DNA from: Chryseobacterium sp. IHB B 17019
GTDB lineage: Bacteria; Bacteroidota; Bacteroidia; Flavobacteriales; Weeksellaceae
NCBI RefSeq assembly: GCF_001456155.1
Contig: NZ_CP013293.1
Coordinates: 3,658,001-3,722,000 of the forward strand
DNA: 64,000 bases
Reading direction: 5' to 3'
In this document: piece by piece, positions 16,335-25,525 of the stretch
Layout of the letters: every line of letters begins with the position of its first letter
How positions within the stretch are numbered: the first letter of the stretch is position 1
Program-made: the position numbers and the translations under genes
Notes under the pieces: generated by a model
Told to the model about the DNA's origin: nothing
The model's database searches: none
The model's input: the letters and a program-made list of their open reading frames with translations, nothing else

Positions 16335-17654
16335 TTATTCTGTTCTGATATATTTCTTATTAAAATACTTCTGCAACTGGTCATTCACGTATTTTTTATC
16401 TTCATTTACGGAAGACATTTCATCAAAATACAAGACGTTGGGAACGGTTTTTATTTTATTTAAAATCAAAGAATCTTCTTTTGAATTCTTAATGGCAGAA
16501 ATACGGTCTTCTATCTCCTGATCATAGGCTTTCAAGTCTGTATAAAGGATTTCTTTAACAATAGAGCTTAAGTTATAATCTATATTAAAATTAGAATATC
16601 TTTCAGGGAAAATATTGAATTGTGGCAAAAAAACAACAATAAAGGAGATTCCCCATAATTTTTTTATCCCCTTCCATCTAAACATCATCACCACGGAAAA
16701 AGTAAGCAAGAAAAAGAAAATAATATTCTCAAACTGACGCCCGACCGTGTTCATAATGTAGCCCGTAAAAAGTAAGGGCAGAAATGAAATTGCCCAAATT
16801 AAAACTGCTTTTTTAAAGCTTATTTTTTTAATAATTATCTGCAATTCTTTTTCAAAAACTTTGATAAAAAGTGGCAGTACAAGCACAGTTTTGAATGCAA
16901 TATAAATGGTATTTGCTCCTAATACTCCTACTCTTTTTGCCCATTTTATATAAAAGATATCTGTAGAATCTGCCAGTCGTTTGAAGTTTCCGGGTGCTAA
17001 AAAGCTTATCAAAAATCCTATCGTTCCGATGATTAATAAAATCCTGTTTTCTTTTGATTTAATTTGATAATTTAATACGATTAAGGCTCCCAAAAGAATT
17101 AATGCCAGAATTTCATTAGATCCCATTAAAATTGCCACTAATACAGCACTTAAAAGAAACCATCCCATTTTTCCTGATTCCTGAAATTTACCATAAAAAA
17201 GCAGTAAAAAACCTGATAAAATCAAAGGTATAAAGTAAATATTCGCTCCTGAAATCCAATAATAATGTTCGGAAATACTTATCAGAAGAGTTGTGTAGAA
17301 GAAAAACAACAGAAATCCTTTCACTAATGAATCTGAAAAGGAATATTTAAAATATTGTTTAAAATTTAAGGCAGAAACGCCAATAAAGGTTGAAAATAAA
17401 AATATAGGATAGAGTTTAGGTAAAATATTTTCCGGGTCCTGAGAAACCGGATTCAACATATTAAGAGTATATCCAAAGTATCTTCCGCCCCAATTTGTAT
17501 AAAAATCTATACTGTTTCCTATGATCCCGAGTCTTTTTGCGCCCCAGGAATAAATATAATCATCGGTCTGATATACATTAAAAAAAGCAATGTAAATCAG
17601 ACCGATGCATAATAAAATCGACAAGAATAAGATGATATTCTGTACTAATTTCAT
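16335..17654 (-). CDS. GT-C-like multi-pass membrane protein (DUF6056-like)
   Basis: The protein has 439 residues and about ten membrane helices. Just after the first helix comes NVYQTDDYIYSWGAKR, with an acidic pair where GT-C glycosyltransferases have their catalytic Asp motif. ISEHYYWISGANIYFIPL and the phrase LMGSNEILALI follow. A soluble tail of about 90 residues ends the protein. The pattern matches DUF6056 membrane proteins as I remember them, which are thought to be surface-glycan glycosyltransferases. Substrate unknown. It follows fabG by 7 bp on the same strand. Confidence 0.68.
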   Translation of the reverse strand: MKLVQNIILFLSILLCIGLIYIAFFNVYQTDDYIYSWGAKRLGIIGNSIDFYTNWGGRYFGYTLNMLNPVSQDPENILPKLYPIFLFSTFIGVSALNFKQYFKYSFSDSLVKGFLLFFFYTTLLISISEHYYWISGANIYFIPLILSGFLLLFYGKFQESGKMGWFLLSAVLVAILMGSNEILALILLGALIVLNYQIKSKENRILLIIGTIGFLISFLAPGNFKRLADSTDIFYIKWAKRVGVLGANTIYIAFKTVLVLPLFIKVFEKELQIIIKKISFKKAVLIWAISFLPLLFTGYIMNTVGRQFENIIFFFLLTFSVVMMFRWKGIKKLWGISFIVVFLPQFNIFPERYSNFNIDYNLSSIVKEILYTDLKAYDQEIEDRISAIKNSKEDSLILNKIKTVPNVLYFDEMSSVNEDKKYVNDQLQKYFNKKYIRTE

Positions 17655-17661
17655 ATTCTTT

Positions 17662-18405
17662 TTATGTCAACATTCCGCCGTCAACGTTCAACGTTTGACC
17701 TGTAATATAAGACGCCATTTCGCTTCCTAAAAACACACAGGCATTGGCAATATCCTCAGGTTTTCCGCCTCTTTTCAACGGAATTCCGTCTCTCCATTCC
17801 TGAACTTTTTTGTCATCCAGAGCAGCCGTCATTTCGGTTTCGATAAACCCGGGCGCAACTGCATTGCAACGGATATTTCGGGAACCCAGCTCAAGGGCTA
17901 CAGATTTTGTAAAACCGATAACTCCTGCTTTAGACGCAGCATAATTTGCCTGGCCTGCATTTCCGCTAATCCCTACCACTGAAGTCATATTGATAATAGA
18001 CCCTGATTTTGCCTTCATCATCGGCTTGATAGCCGCTTTTGTAAGGTTGAAAACAGAATCCAGATTTACTTTGATAATTGTGTCCCAATCTTCCTTAGAC
18101 ATTCTCAACAGCAGGTTGTCTCTTGTAATTCCTGCATTGTTGATCAGGATATCAATCTGGCCAAACTCAGCCATTACTTCCTCAACCAGTTTTTGAGCCG
18201 CATCGTAATCTGATGCATCAGATTGGTAACCTTTAATTTGAGTTACAGAACTTAAAGTCGCTTCTAATTCCTTCGCTTTGTCTACAGATCCCGCATAAGT
18301 GAATGCTACTTTTGCTCCCTGTTGAGCATACATTTCAGCAATCCCTTTCCCGATTCCTCTCGTAGCTCCTGTAATTAGCGCTACTTTTCCTTCTAATAGT
18401 TTCAT
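17662..18405 (-). CDS. fabG: 3-oxoacyl-[acyl-carrier-protein] reductase
   Basis: The protein has 247 residues and is a classical SDR: TGATRGIGKGIAEMY for NADPH binding, INNAGITRDNLLLRM, and the catalytic Ser in NMTSVVGISGNAGQ with YAASK. The end, GQTLNVDGGMLT, is typical of FabG. It reduces 3-oxoacyl-ACP in fatty acid elongation. The high match to the FabG pattern around RDNLLLRM makes another SDR role unlikely. The membrane protein gene follows after 7 bp. Confidence 0.94.
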   Translation of the reverse strand: MKLLEGKVALITGATRGIGKGIAEMYAQQGAKVAFTYAGSVDKAKELEATLSSVTQIKGYQSDASDYDAAQKLVEEVMAEFGQIDILINNAGITRDNLLLRMSKEDWDTIIKVNLDSVFNLTKAAIKPMMKAKSGSIINMTSVVGISGNAGQANYAASKAGVIGFTKSVALELGSRNIRCNAVAPGFIETEMTAALDDKKVQEWRDGIPLKRGGKPEDIANACVFLGSEMASYITGQTLNVDGGMLT

Positions 18406-18589
18406 ATTTATGACATTATTTTCTTTATAACTTATTAGCCTTTTGAAAGTTGACTAATATACCAATATTTAATTTTATCAAAATAAGCGGTCCGCAAAGA
18501 TATTATAAAATGTTATTCAAAGCATTCTAAATCATTTTTTTAGTAAAATTTTATAACTGTTTTTTGTCATGTAAGAGCATAGGAAGCAC

Positions 18590-20065
18590 TTAATCGATGA
18601 AATTCCTGTCCTCCTGTTCACTAAAATAGATGTACTCTGAATCTTTTCCTTTGATGAGTTTTATTCCCTTTTTGTCCGCTAGATATTTATCGAAAATAAC
18701 TTCTGTCAGCGGCTCGTTTTTATGGTTGGTAATTCCGAATTTGTTGTCTTTTTTCACTACAAATTCATTAGCTCCAACGAAAGTTATGATATCATTGTAG
18801 ATAAACGGGATAATTTCATTTCCCTGCTCGTCAAGTATTCCGTACAGGTTTTCTGTATTTTTCCCGATCAGCATTGGATACGATTCCAAGGGTTTCATTT
18901 CTGCAAACCCTTTCAGCTCTTTGTATTGTGCATCTGTTGGGGAAAATTTGTAATAGACACCGCTTTTGCTTACAATCAATGTATTAGGAAATATTTTTTC
19001 TATTTCGTAATCATCTTTTAAGACTTTTTCTAAATTTTTATCCAGGATCGTTTCTTCTTCGCCTTTTCTTAAGTAAAGATATTTTTCACCAGCGATATTT
19101 AAACCTTCTATTCTGTCATATTCTTTTGGAAAGACAATTTCTCCATTCAGTTTTATGACTGCAGCCTTTGGATTTTTAGAGTCTTGAGAAGTTTTGAATA
19201 ACCCATTAAATAATGGGTTTACATAATGATAATCAAGACCATACACTCTTCCTTCCTTCTTTGAAAAAATGCTTACGTTATCATCTTTTGTAAGGTAAAT
19301 ATATTCTCTTCCCACGAAAGCCTGTTCATAGATTTCATCTGCAATTACATTCTCTTTTTCGTCAATAATCCCATATTTGTTTTTTATCGGATCAAGAGTT
19401 ACCAAATAAGGAAAAGCATTGATATTGTCGATATTATGGTTGGAAATTGTACTTAGCGTTTTGCCGTTATTATCAATGATTTCTCCGGACTTTTCACCTT
19501 TTGTAAGGTAAGTTCTGCCTTTATAAAAACGAAGATCGTCGGTAAATTCTCTGTCCGAAATTTTATTTCCGTTAAAGTCATAGATTAACCAAATTCCATT
19601 TTTTTTAACAAAAAATCTACTCTCGCTTGCGAATTCTATTTTATCAGAAAAAGGAATAATCTGTTTTCCATTAAAATCATAAACACATTCTTTTCCCTGT
19701 TTTGAGTAAATTAACCTGTCTTTTTTTTCCCATGTCCTGTATTTAAATTGAGCCAAAGGGATTAATTCTTTTCCTTTTTCATCAATTAAAGCAATCTTTC
19801 CGTTGGAATTTCCGGCTTTTACTTTTAAAATAAATCTGTTTTTCCACAAATGAGAGATCTCACTTTTAGAAGGATAATCAAAAGTAATATTGCCTAAAGA
19901 GTCTACAATTCCGGATTTCCCGGTTTTGGCGTCTGTGGTCATTCCGTAGCCTTTCGTGTAGGAATGTACTTCTTTGCCTAGTTTTTTGGTTAAAAGTATC
20001 TGCTTGTACTGATCCGTCTGTCCAAGGCAAACCGATGAAAACAGCACGAAAATTATTTTTTTCAA
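18590..20065 (-). CDS. WG-repeat exported protein
   Basis: The protein has 491 residues. A signal peptide of about 15 residues (MKKIIFVLFSSVCLGQ) is followed by about ten WG-type units, each a GxxDxxGNxxxP variant: SGIVDSLGNITF, IALIDEKGKELIPL, YGIIDEKENVIAD, YGILDEQGNEIIPF, FGITNHKNEPL. Such repeats form extended beta structures, and the family has no defined biochemical role. Its ATG follows the rsmI stop with no gap, so it is translated from the same message. Confidence 0.85.
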   Translation of the reverse strand: MKKIIFVLFSSVCLGQTDQYKQILLTKKLGKEVHSYTKGYGMTTDAKTGKSGIVDSLGNITFDYPSKSEISHLWKNRFILKVKAGNSNGKIALIDEKGKELIPLAQFKYRTWEKKDRLIYSKQGKECVYDFNGKQIIPFSDKIEFASESRFFVKKNGIWLIYDFNGNKISDREFTDDLRFYKGRTYLTKGEKSGEIIDNNGKTLSTISNHNIDNINAFPYLVTLDPIKNKYGIIDEKENVIADEIYEQAFVGREYIYLTKDDNVSIFSKKEGRVYGLDYHYVNPLFNGLFKTSQDSKNPKAAVIKLNGEIVFPKEYDRIEGLNIAGEKYLYLRKGEEETILDKNLEKVLKDDYEIEKIFPNTLIVSKSGVYYKFSPTDAQYKELKGFAEMKPLESYPMLIGKNTENLYGILDEQGNEIIPFIYNDIITFVGANEFVVKKDNKFGITNHKNEPLTEVIFDKYLADKKGIKLIKGKDSEYIYFSEQEDRNFID

Positions 20066-20740
20066 TTAAATGGAATTATTTACAATGAGAACAATCTCAC
20101 CTTTTAAAGTTTTGCTTTTTGAGAATTCAATTAATTCATTGATTGTCCCTCTTTTAGTCTCCTCAAATTTTTTGGAGATTTCCCTGCTCAGGCTTACTTT
20201 AGTTTCTTCCCCAAAGAATTCTTTGATCTGCTCTAAAGTTGTGTTTATTTTGTGAGGGCTTTCGTATAAAACGATGGTTTTTTTCTCTTCTGCGAGCTGT
20301 TTCAGCTTTGTCTGCCTTCCTTTTTTCTGAGGTAAAAACCCGGCAAAAAGAAATTCATTATTCGGCAGCCCGGAAACTACCAGAGCCGGCACGAAAGCTG
20401 TTGCTCCCGGCAGGCAAATCATTTCAATCTGATGATCTGCTCCCGCTTTTCCGAGCAAATAACCCGGATCCGAGATTCCTGGAGTTCCTGCATCGGTAAT
20501 AATCGCAATATTCTGACCGTTTTTAAGGTCTGTAATCACCTTTTCCGTGGCCTGATGCTCATTATGCAGATGATAAGATTTTAAAGGCTTGGAAATCTCA
20601 AAATGCTTCAGAAGAATCCCTGAAGTTCTCGTGTCTTCGCACAAAATATAATCAACCTCTTTCAGTACATTTACCGCTCTGAAAGTCATATCTTCCAAGT
20701 TCCCGACCGGTGTAGGAACAAAATATAGAATTCCGCTCAA
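20066..20740 (-). CDS. rsmI: 16S rRNA (cytidine(1402)-2'-O)-methyltransferase
   Basis: The protein has 224 residues of the tetrapyrrole-methylase fold. Motifs are LYFVPTPVGNLEDMTFRAVNVL, CEDTRTSGILLKHF, ITDAGTPGISDPGYLL, CLPGATAFVPALVVSGLP and FAGFLPQKKGRQ. It 2'-O-methylates C1402 of 16S rRNA, part of the decoding centre. It is the middle gene of a three-gene minus-strand run with the acidic repeat protein upstream (8 bp) and the WG protein downstream (0 bp). Confidence 0.95.
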   Translation of the reverse strand: MSGILYFVPTPVGNLEDMTFRAVNVLKEVDYILCEDTRTSGILLKHFEISKPLKSYHLHNEHQATEKVITDLKNGQNIAIITDAGTPGISDPGYLLGKAGADHQIEMICLPGATAFVPALVVSGLPNNEFLFAGFLPQKKGRQTKLKQLAEEKKTIVLYESPHKINTTLEQIKEFFGEETKVSLSREISKKFEETKRGTINELIEFSKSKTLKGEIVLIVNNSI

Positions 20741-20748
20741 AATTTGTT

Positions 20749-22293
20749 TTATAAAAATTTATTTTCTACCAATATCCACAGTCTTTGGGCGTATTCATCT
20801 ACTTTACTCCATTTTTTCTGATAATAAAGATCGCTCAGGTATTCTTTTGCGTCTTCCAGGTTTTTGAAGCTGTTTAGGTTATTTACCACTTCATTCAGTT
20901 CAGACTGGCTTCCTCCGAATAATGTTTTTGTAAAAGCAATCCTGTCGTTCAAATCAAGCTTAAACTGGGGCTTTGGCTTTTCCGCTTCCATAAAATTGGT
21001 AGGAATATTGGTTTTTAAAATGCTTCCCGTATCTTCTTTGCTCTCTGTAGAAGTTCTTTTTTCTTCCGGAAATACTCTTTCCAGGTGATCATCATCAAAA
21101 AGTGTCTGTACAGCTTTTAATCCTTTGATATTGGCTAACTTTATCTTTTTTTCCTGCTGATATTGTTCTAAGTTTTCGAAATTTTCATCAGAAGCCAATT
21201 TTTCTTTTTCTCCTTCAGGAACAGGCCTGTTGATTTCTACGATTTTCCTTCTGTCGTTAATTTCCGCCAGGATAATTCTTTCCTGCTCTTCCTCCTCGCT
21301 TCTGCCTTCGTTTTTTATTTCGTTTACAATATTTTCTGCATTGGAAGTTTCGGTCGCCATTTCTCCCTGATCCATTGCTATATTTGATATGATAAACTGT
21401 TCTTCATTTTCTTCGATCAACAGATCGGTTTCCATTGGTTCCGTATCAAAAATGCTTGGAATTTTTTCGGTAATCTCAGAAGTTTCAGGTTCATTATTTA
21501 TATTGGATTCAAAATTATCCTGAATTTTTTCCTCTTCATCAAAATCATTCAGTTCGTCTCCGCGATCATCAGAAATTTCATTTTCGAATTCGTCAATTTC
21601 GTTTAATTGATTATTGAAAATAGCTTCCTCCTCAGTTATTTCGTTATTAAACATCTTTTCATGAATATCATCATCATTTTCCGGCTCAGAATCTGCTAAA
21701 ATTCTTTCTTCATCAACAAAACTTAAAGCACTTTCGCTGAATTCCGAAGTTTCATTTTCATCAATTTCATTCAATTGATTATTAAAAACAGCCTCTTCTT
21801 CCGTTACAGTATGCTTTTGGATTTGCTCTTCTGAATCTTCAGCAATTTCCGGCTCAGAATTTTCTTCAACAAGATTAACCAGTGATTCATGGAATTCACC
21901 TTCAACAATTTCGTTTAATTGATTGTTAAAAATTGCTTCCTCCTCAGTTACTCCATTTGAAAAAGATTCATTCCCTTTTTCGTTGATTTCGTTGAATTCA
22001 TTATTGAAAATCGCTTCTTCTTCGGTTACTTCATTGTCTGCGTTATAGGCTTCTGCAACAGCAATTTCTGAAACCACGCTTCTATGAATTTCTAAACCTG
22101 ATGAAGAAGTTTCCTTCCCGAAATATTCTATATTTTTTTCCAGCAAACGTAAGAACGAAATCCTGTTCGCAAGCTCATCCACAAGATCTTGCTTGGAAAG
22201 TAACTCGTCTACATTGCTTATTTTGTCCAGAATAGCTATGATATTCTTGGATTCAAAAAAAATCTTTTCCTTTAAGTCTTGGATGTTTTGCAT
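20749..22293 (-). CDS. Acidic repeat-containing protein of unknown function
   Basis: The protein has 514 residues and is extremely Glu/Asp/Asn rich between about 80 and 330. Four near-identical units occur at about 88, 114, 163 and 218, each (V/I)TEEEA(I/V)FNN(Q/E)(L/F)NEI. The N terminus (about 1-60) is helical. The last 75 residues form a conserved-looking module (FKLDLNDRIAFTKTLFGGSQSEL, SDLYYQKKWSKVDEYAQRLW). It has no signal peptide, so it is cytoplasmic. I know Bacteroidota homologues of the tail only as hypothetical proteins. The repeats may be short linear binding motifs. Confidence 0.75.
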   Translation of the reverse strand: MQNIQDLKEKIFFESKNIIAILDKISNVDELLSKQDLVDELANRISFLRLLEKNIEYFGKETSSSGLEIHRSVVSEIAVAEAYNADNEVTEEEAIFNNEFNEINEKGNESFSNGVTEEEAIFNNQLNEIVEGEFHESLVNLVEENSEPEIAEDSEEQIQKHTVTEEEAVFNNQLNEIDENETSEFSESALSFVDEERILADSEPENDDDIHEKMFNNEITEEEAIFNNQLNEIDEFENEISDDRGDELNDFDEEEKIQDNFESNINNEPETSEITEKIPSIFDTEPMETDLLIEENEEQFIISNIAMDQGEMATETSNAENIVNEIKNEGRSEEEEQERIILAEINDRRKIVEINRPVPEGEKEKLASDENFENLEQYQQEKKIKLANIKGLKAVQTLFDDDHLERVFPEEKRTSTESKEDTGSILKTNIPTNFMEAEKPKPQFKLDLNDRIAFTKTLFGGSQSELNEVVNNLNSFKNLEDAKEYLSDLYYQKKWSKVDEYAQRLWILVENKFL

Positions 22294-22317
22294 ATTAAGA
22301 ATCTTGTTAAAATTGCT

Positions 22318-22325
22318 TACTTTTG
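22318..22325 (+). promoter_or_regulatory. Candidate -7 box for tdk
   Basis: TACTTTTG is a perfect TAnnTTTG, 29 bp before the tdk ATG. It lies in the gap shared with the divergent acidic-protein gene. No TTTG is seen at the ideal -33 distance. Confidence 0.4.
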
Positions 22326-22354
22326 ATCTTAAAAATATACGGCTAATTTAACAA

Positions 22355-22945
22355 ATGTTTTTAGAAAATACAATTAATCATTCCAAACAAAGCGGTTGGA
22401 TGGAAGTTATTTGTGGTTCAATGTTTTCCGGAAAAACCGAAGAGTTGATCCGGAGGCTGAGAAGGGCAGAAATGGCAGGGCAGCATGTGGAGATCTTCAA
22501 ACCGAAACTGGATACACGCTATTCTGATGAGGATGTAATTTCTCATAATCAGAATAAAATTCGCAGTACACCCGTGGAAAATCCCAACGAAATACTTTTG
22601 TTGGCCTCCAATTGTGATGTTGTAGGGATTGATGAGGCGCAATTCTTTGATGAGGGCATTGTTGATGTATCTAATCAATTGGCAAACAGCGGAGTAAGAG
22701 TAGTCATTGCAGGATTGGATATGGACTTTTTGGGCCGACCTTTCGGGCCTATGCCGAATTTGATGGCCACCGCAGAATATGTAACGAAAGTGCATGCTAT
22801 TTGTAAAAGAACAGGAAATCTTGCTAATTATTCCATGAGGATTTCTTCCGGAAACAACCTTGTGGAACTGGGCGAAACGGAGAGTTATGAAGCGGTTAGC
22901 CGGCGTGTTTTTATTGATGAAGTACTTTTAAAGAAGAAAAAATAG
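22355..22945 (+). CDS. tdk: Thymidine kinase
   Basis: The protein has 196 residues. The P-loop is CGSMFSGKTEELIRRLRRAE, the Walker B region is VVGIDEAQFFDEG, and GLDMDFLGRPFGPMPNLMATAE is the type II lasso and substrate region. The zinc ribbon is partial: AICKRTG retains one Cys and the second CxxC pair is absent, as in several Bacteroidota enzymes. It phosphorylates thymidine to dTMP for salvage. It begins a plus-strand series, divergent from the acidic protein. Confidence 0.95.
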   Translation: MFLENTINHSKQSGWMEVICGSMFSGKTEELIRRLRRAEMAGQHVEIFKPKLDTRYSDEDVISHNQNKIRSTPVENPNEILLLASNCDVVGIDEAQFFDEGIVDVSNQLANSGVRVVIAGLDMDFLGRPFGPMPNLMATAEYVTKVHAICKRTGNLANYSMRISSGNNLVELGETESYEAVSRRVFIDEVLLKKKK

Positions 22946-23072
22946 TTAAATTAGCTAAAAAGCAAAGATGGCTGATAAAGCTAAAAGCAAATGAATTAAG
23001 GTCTTAATTTAAGCTAAGCTTATTCGTCATTTTTGGTTTTTTGCCTTAGAATATAAAGTAGAAGGGGCACCA

Positions 23073-25520
23073 ATGAATTATACAGTAAATCAGATCGCAG
23101 AAATTACCAATGCACAGATAATTGGTGATAAGGAATTAATTATCAAAAATATAGCTTTTGATAGCAGGATTATTTATTCTACTAAAAACACTGCTTTTAT
23201 TGCCATCAATACCCATAAAAATTCAGGGGAAAAGTTTATTGAGTCAGCGATTGACAGAGGTATTACTGTAATTATTTCCGAGCATCATTTTCCGCAGTTT
23301 GAAAATATAACGTGGATTATTGTTGGAAATTCCGTGGATTTTCTTCAGAAACTAGCCCAATATCATTTCGAAAATTCTCATCTTAAATCCATTGGAATTA
23401 CGGGAAGTAACGGGAAAACTATTTTAAAAGAATGGTTATATCAATGCCTCTGGAACGAATTTCCGACCGTAAAAAGCCCCAAAAGTTTCAATTCTCAGAT
23501 CGGTCTTCCGCTTTCTCTGCTTCAAATCAATAATTCTCATGAGCTGGGAATTTTTGAAGTCGGGATTTCGAAGCCTGATGAAATGCAGAAGCTGGAAAAT
23601 ATTTTTCACCCTCAGATTGGTTTGCTGACTCATATCGGAACCGCCCACCTTGCGAATTTTGAATCTGAAGAAGAATTAATTGATGAAAAAATAAAGCTTT
23701 TTAAAAACTCTGAAGTCATCATTTACAATGGTGACAACGTATTGGTTGACAGAAAGATAAAAGAAATATATTCAAGTAAGAAATTAATTTCTTACGGTTT
23801 AAAAAAAGAAAATCAGGTTTTAATTACAAACAGTATTTCAAAAGATGGAAATGTTGTTGTACAATATTTTGACGAAGAAATCACTTTTCCCGTTCATCAA
23901 AGGGACGAAGCGACCTTAACGAATGCTTTGGCGCTGATAACCGTTTTAAAAGAACTGAATATCGATAACCAAAAGATTGTCGAGAAAATCAATGCTTTAA
24001 AGTCTGTTGAAATGCGCCTTGAAGCCATTGAAGGAATTAAAAATAATATGATCATCAATGATTCTTTTAATCTTGATTTAGACTCTCTGAAAACCGCCCT
24101 TCAATTTTTAAATGAATACAAAAAACCGAAAAAATCCCTTGTTTTAACGGATATTGTTGGGGTAAATTCAAATTCTAAAGAGCTTTATGAAGAAGTCTCA
24201 GAATTAGTAAACGAACAAAAATTCGATTCTGTTTTCCTGATAGGCAATGAAATATCAAAATTTAGTGAATTATTTAAATCTAAAACTTTTACTTTCATTA
24301 ATACTAAGGAATTAATTGACAGTAAACATCTTACAGAAATTGAAAATCAAATCATTTTATTAAAAGGAGCAAGAAAATTTGAAATCGAAAAATTAAAAGA
24401 TATTCTTGAACTGAGAAAGCATGATACGGTTTTAGAAATTAATTTAAATGCAATTCTACACAACATCAATTATCATAAATCTTTACTGAAACCGACGACT
24501 AAAATGATGGCTATGGTAAAAGCAAATTCTTATGGACTAGGGAGTTATGAGATTTCAGAATTCCTACAGCATCATCATATTGATTATCTTGGCGTTGCTT
24601 TTGTGGATGAAGGTGTTGAGCTGAGAAAAAAAGGAATCACCGTACCCATTGTTGTCATGAATCCTGAACAGCACAGTTACGAAACAGTGATTGAATATAA
24701 CCTGGAGCCGGAAATCTATAGCTTCAGAGTGCTGGAACTATTTTATGAAGCAGTTCAGAAATCAGGTTATGACAAAAAATATCCTGTTCATATTAAATTG
24801 GAAACAGGCATGCATCGCCTTGGTTTTAAGAGTTTTGAATTAGATCAATTAAGCGAAACCTTAAATAAAATTAATGTAAAAGTTCAGAGTATTTTCAGCC
24901 ACCTTTCCTCCTCGGATATGCCGGAAGAGAAAGAATTTACCATGCATCAACTTGAAACTTTCGAAAAAAGTTCGACATATTTAATTGAAAAATTAGGTTA
25001 CTCCCCTATCCGACATATTTTGAATTCTTCAGGAATAACAAGTTATACCAACTATCAATATGACATGGTCCGGATTGGAATCGGAATGCTAGGAGAATCA
25101 CCAAATAGTGAAATACAAAAACAACTGCAGTCCGTAGTAAGCTTTAAAACAGTGATTTCGCAGATTTCTATGGTAGAAAATGGAGAATCGGTGGGATACA
25201 GCAGAAGATTTAAAACGGATCACACCACAAAAATAGCAACAATTCCTGTAGGATATGCGGACGGAATTCCTAGATTAATTGGGAATCAGGTTGGGAATGT
25301 AGGCATCAATAAAACACTGGCTCCCATTATCGGAAGCATTTGCATGGATATGATGATGATCAACGTCGATCATGTTCCGGATGTAAAAGAAGGGGATACG
25401 GTAACTGTTTTTAATGCAAAACCAAGCCTAAAAGAGTTCGCAGAATATTGTAAAACCATTACTTACGAAGTATTAACCTCTATTTCACCCCGTGTGAAAC
25501 GGATTTATGTAAAAGATTAA
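23073..25520 (+). CDS. Bifunctional MurF ligase / alanine racemase
   Basis: The protein has 815 residues and is a fusion typical of Bacteroidota. Residues 1-445 are MurF: GITGSNGKTILKEW (P-loop), SFNSQIGLPLSLL, and INDSFNLDLDSLKTAL. Residues from about 450 are alanine racemase: HDTVLEINLNAILHNI, KMMAMVKANSYGLG (PLP-binding Lys), the C-terminal GYADGIPRL and ICMDMMM. It would make D-Ala and attach D-Ala-D-Ala to UDP-MurNAc-tripeptide. In such fusions the MurF half may be less active, with another MurF elsewhere. An AGAAGGGG stretch 11 bp before the ATG is an unusually good ribosome-binding site. Confidence 0.95.
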   Translation: MNYTVNQIAEITNAQIIGDKELIIKNIAFDSRIIYSTKNTAFIAINTHKNSGEKFIESAIDRGITVIISEHHFPQFENITWIIVGNSVDFLQKLAQYHFENSHLKSIGITGSNGKTILKEWLYQCLWNEFPTVKSPKSFNSQIGLPLSLLQINNSHELGIFEVGISKPDEMQKLENIFHPQIGLLTHIGTAHLANFESEEELIDEKIKLFKNSEVIIYNGDNVLVDRKIKEIYSSKKLISYGLKKENQVLITNSISKDGNVVVQYFDEEITFPVHQRDEATLTNALALITVLKELNIDNQKIVEKINALKSVEMRLEAIEGIKNNMIINDSFNLDLDSLKTALQFLNEYKKPKKSLVLTDIVGVNSNSKELYEEVSELVNEQKFDSVFLIGNEISKFSELFKSKTFTFINTKELIDSKHLTEIENQIILLKGARKFEIEKLKDILELRKHDTVLEINLNAILHNINYHKSLLKPTTKMMAMVKANSYGLGSYEISEFLQHHHIDYLGVAFVDEGVELRKKGITVPIVVMNPEQHSYETVIEYNLEPEIYSFRVLELFYEAVQKSGYDKKYPVHIKLETGMHRLGFKSFELDQLSETLNKINVKVQSIFSHLSSSDMPEEKEFTMHQLETFEKSSTYLIEKLGYSPIRHILNSSGITSYTNYQYDMVRIGIGMLGESPNSEIQKQLQSVVSFKTVISQISMVENGESVGYSRRFKTDHTTKIATIPVGYADGIPRLIGNQVGNVGINKTLAPIIGSICMDMMMINVDHVPDVKEGDTVTVFNAKPSLKEFAEYCKTITYEVLTSISPRVKRIYVKD

Positions 25521-25525
25521 CACTT

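Noticed and set aside
21300..22100. CRISPR-like regular repeats in this stretch
   Set aside because: The repetition is the protein-level TEEEA repeat of the acidic gene, with uneven spacing.
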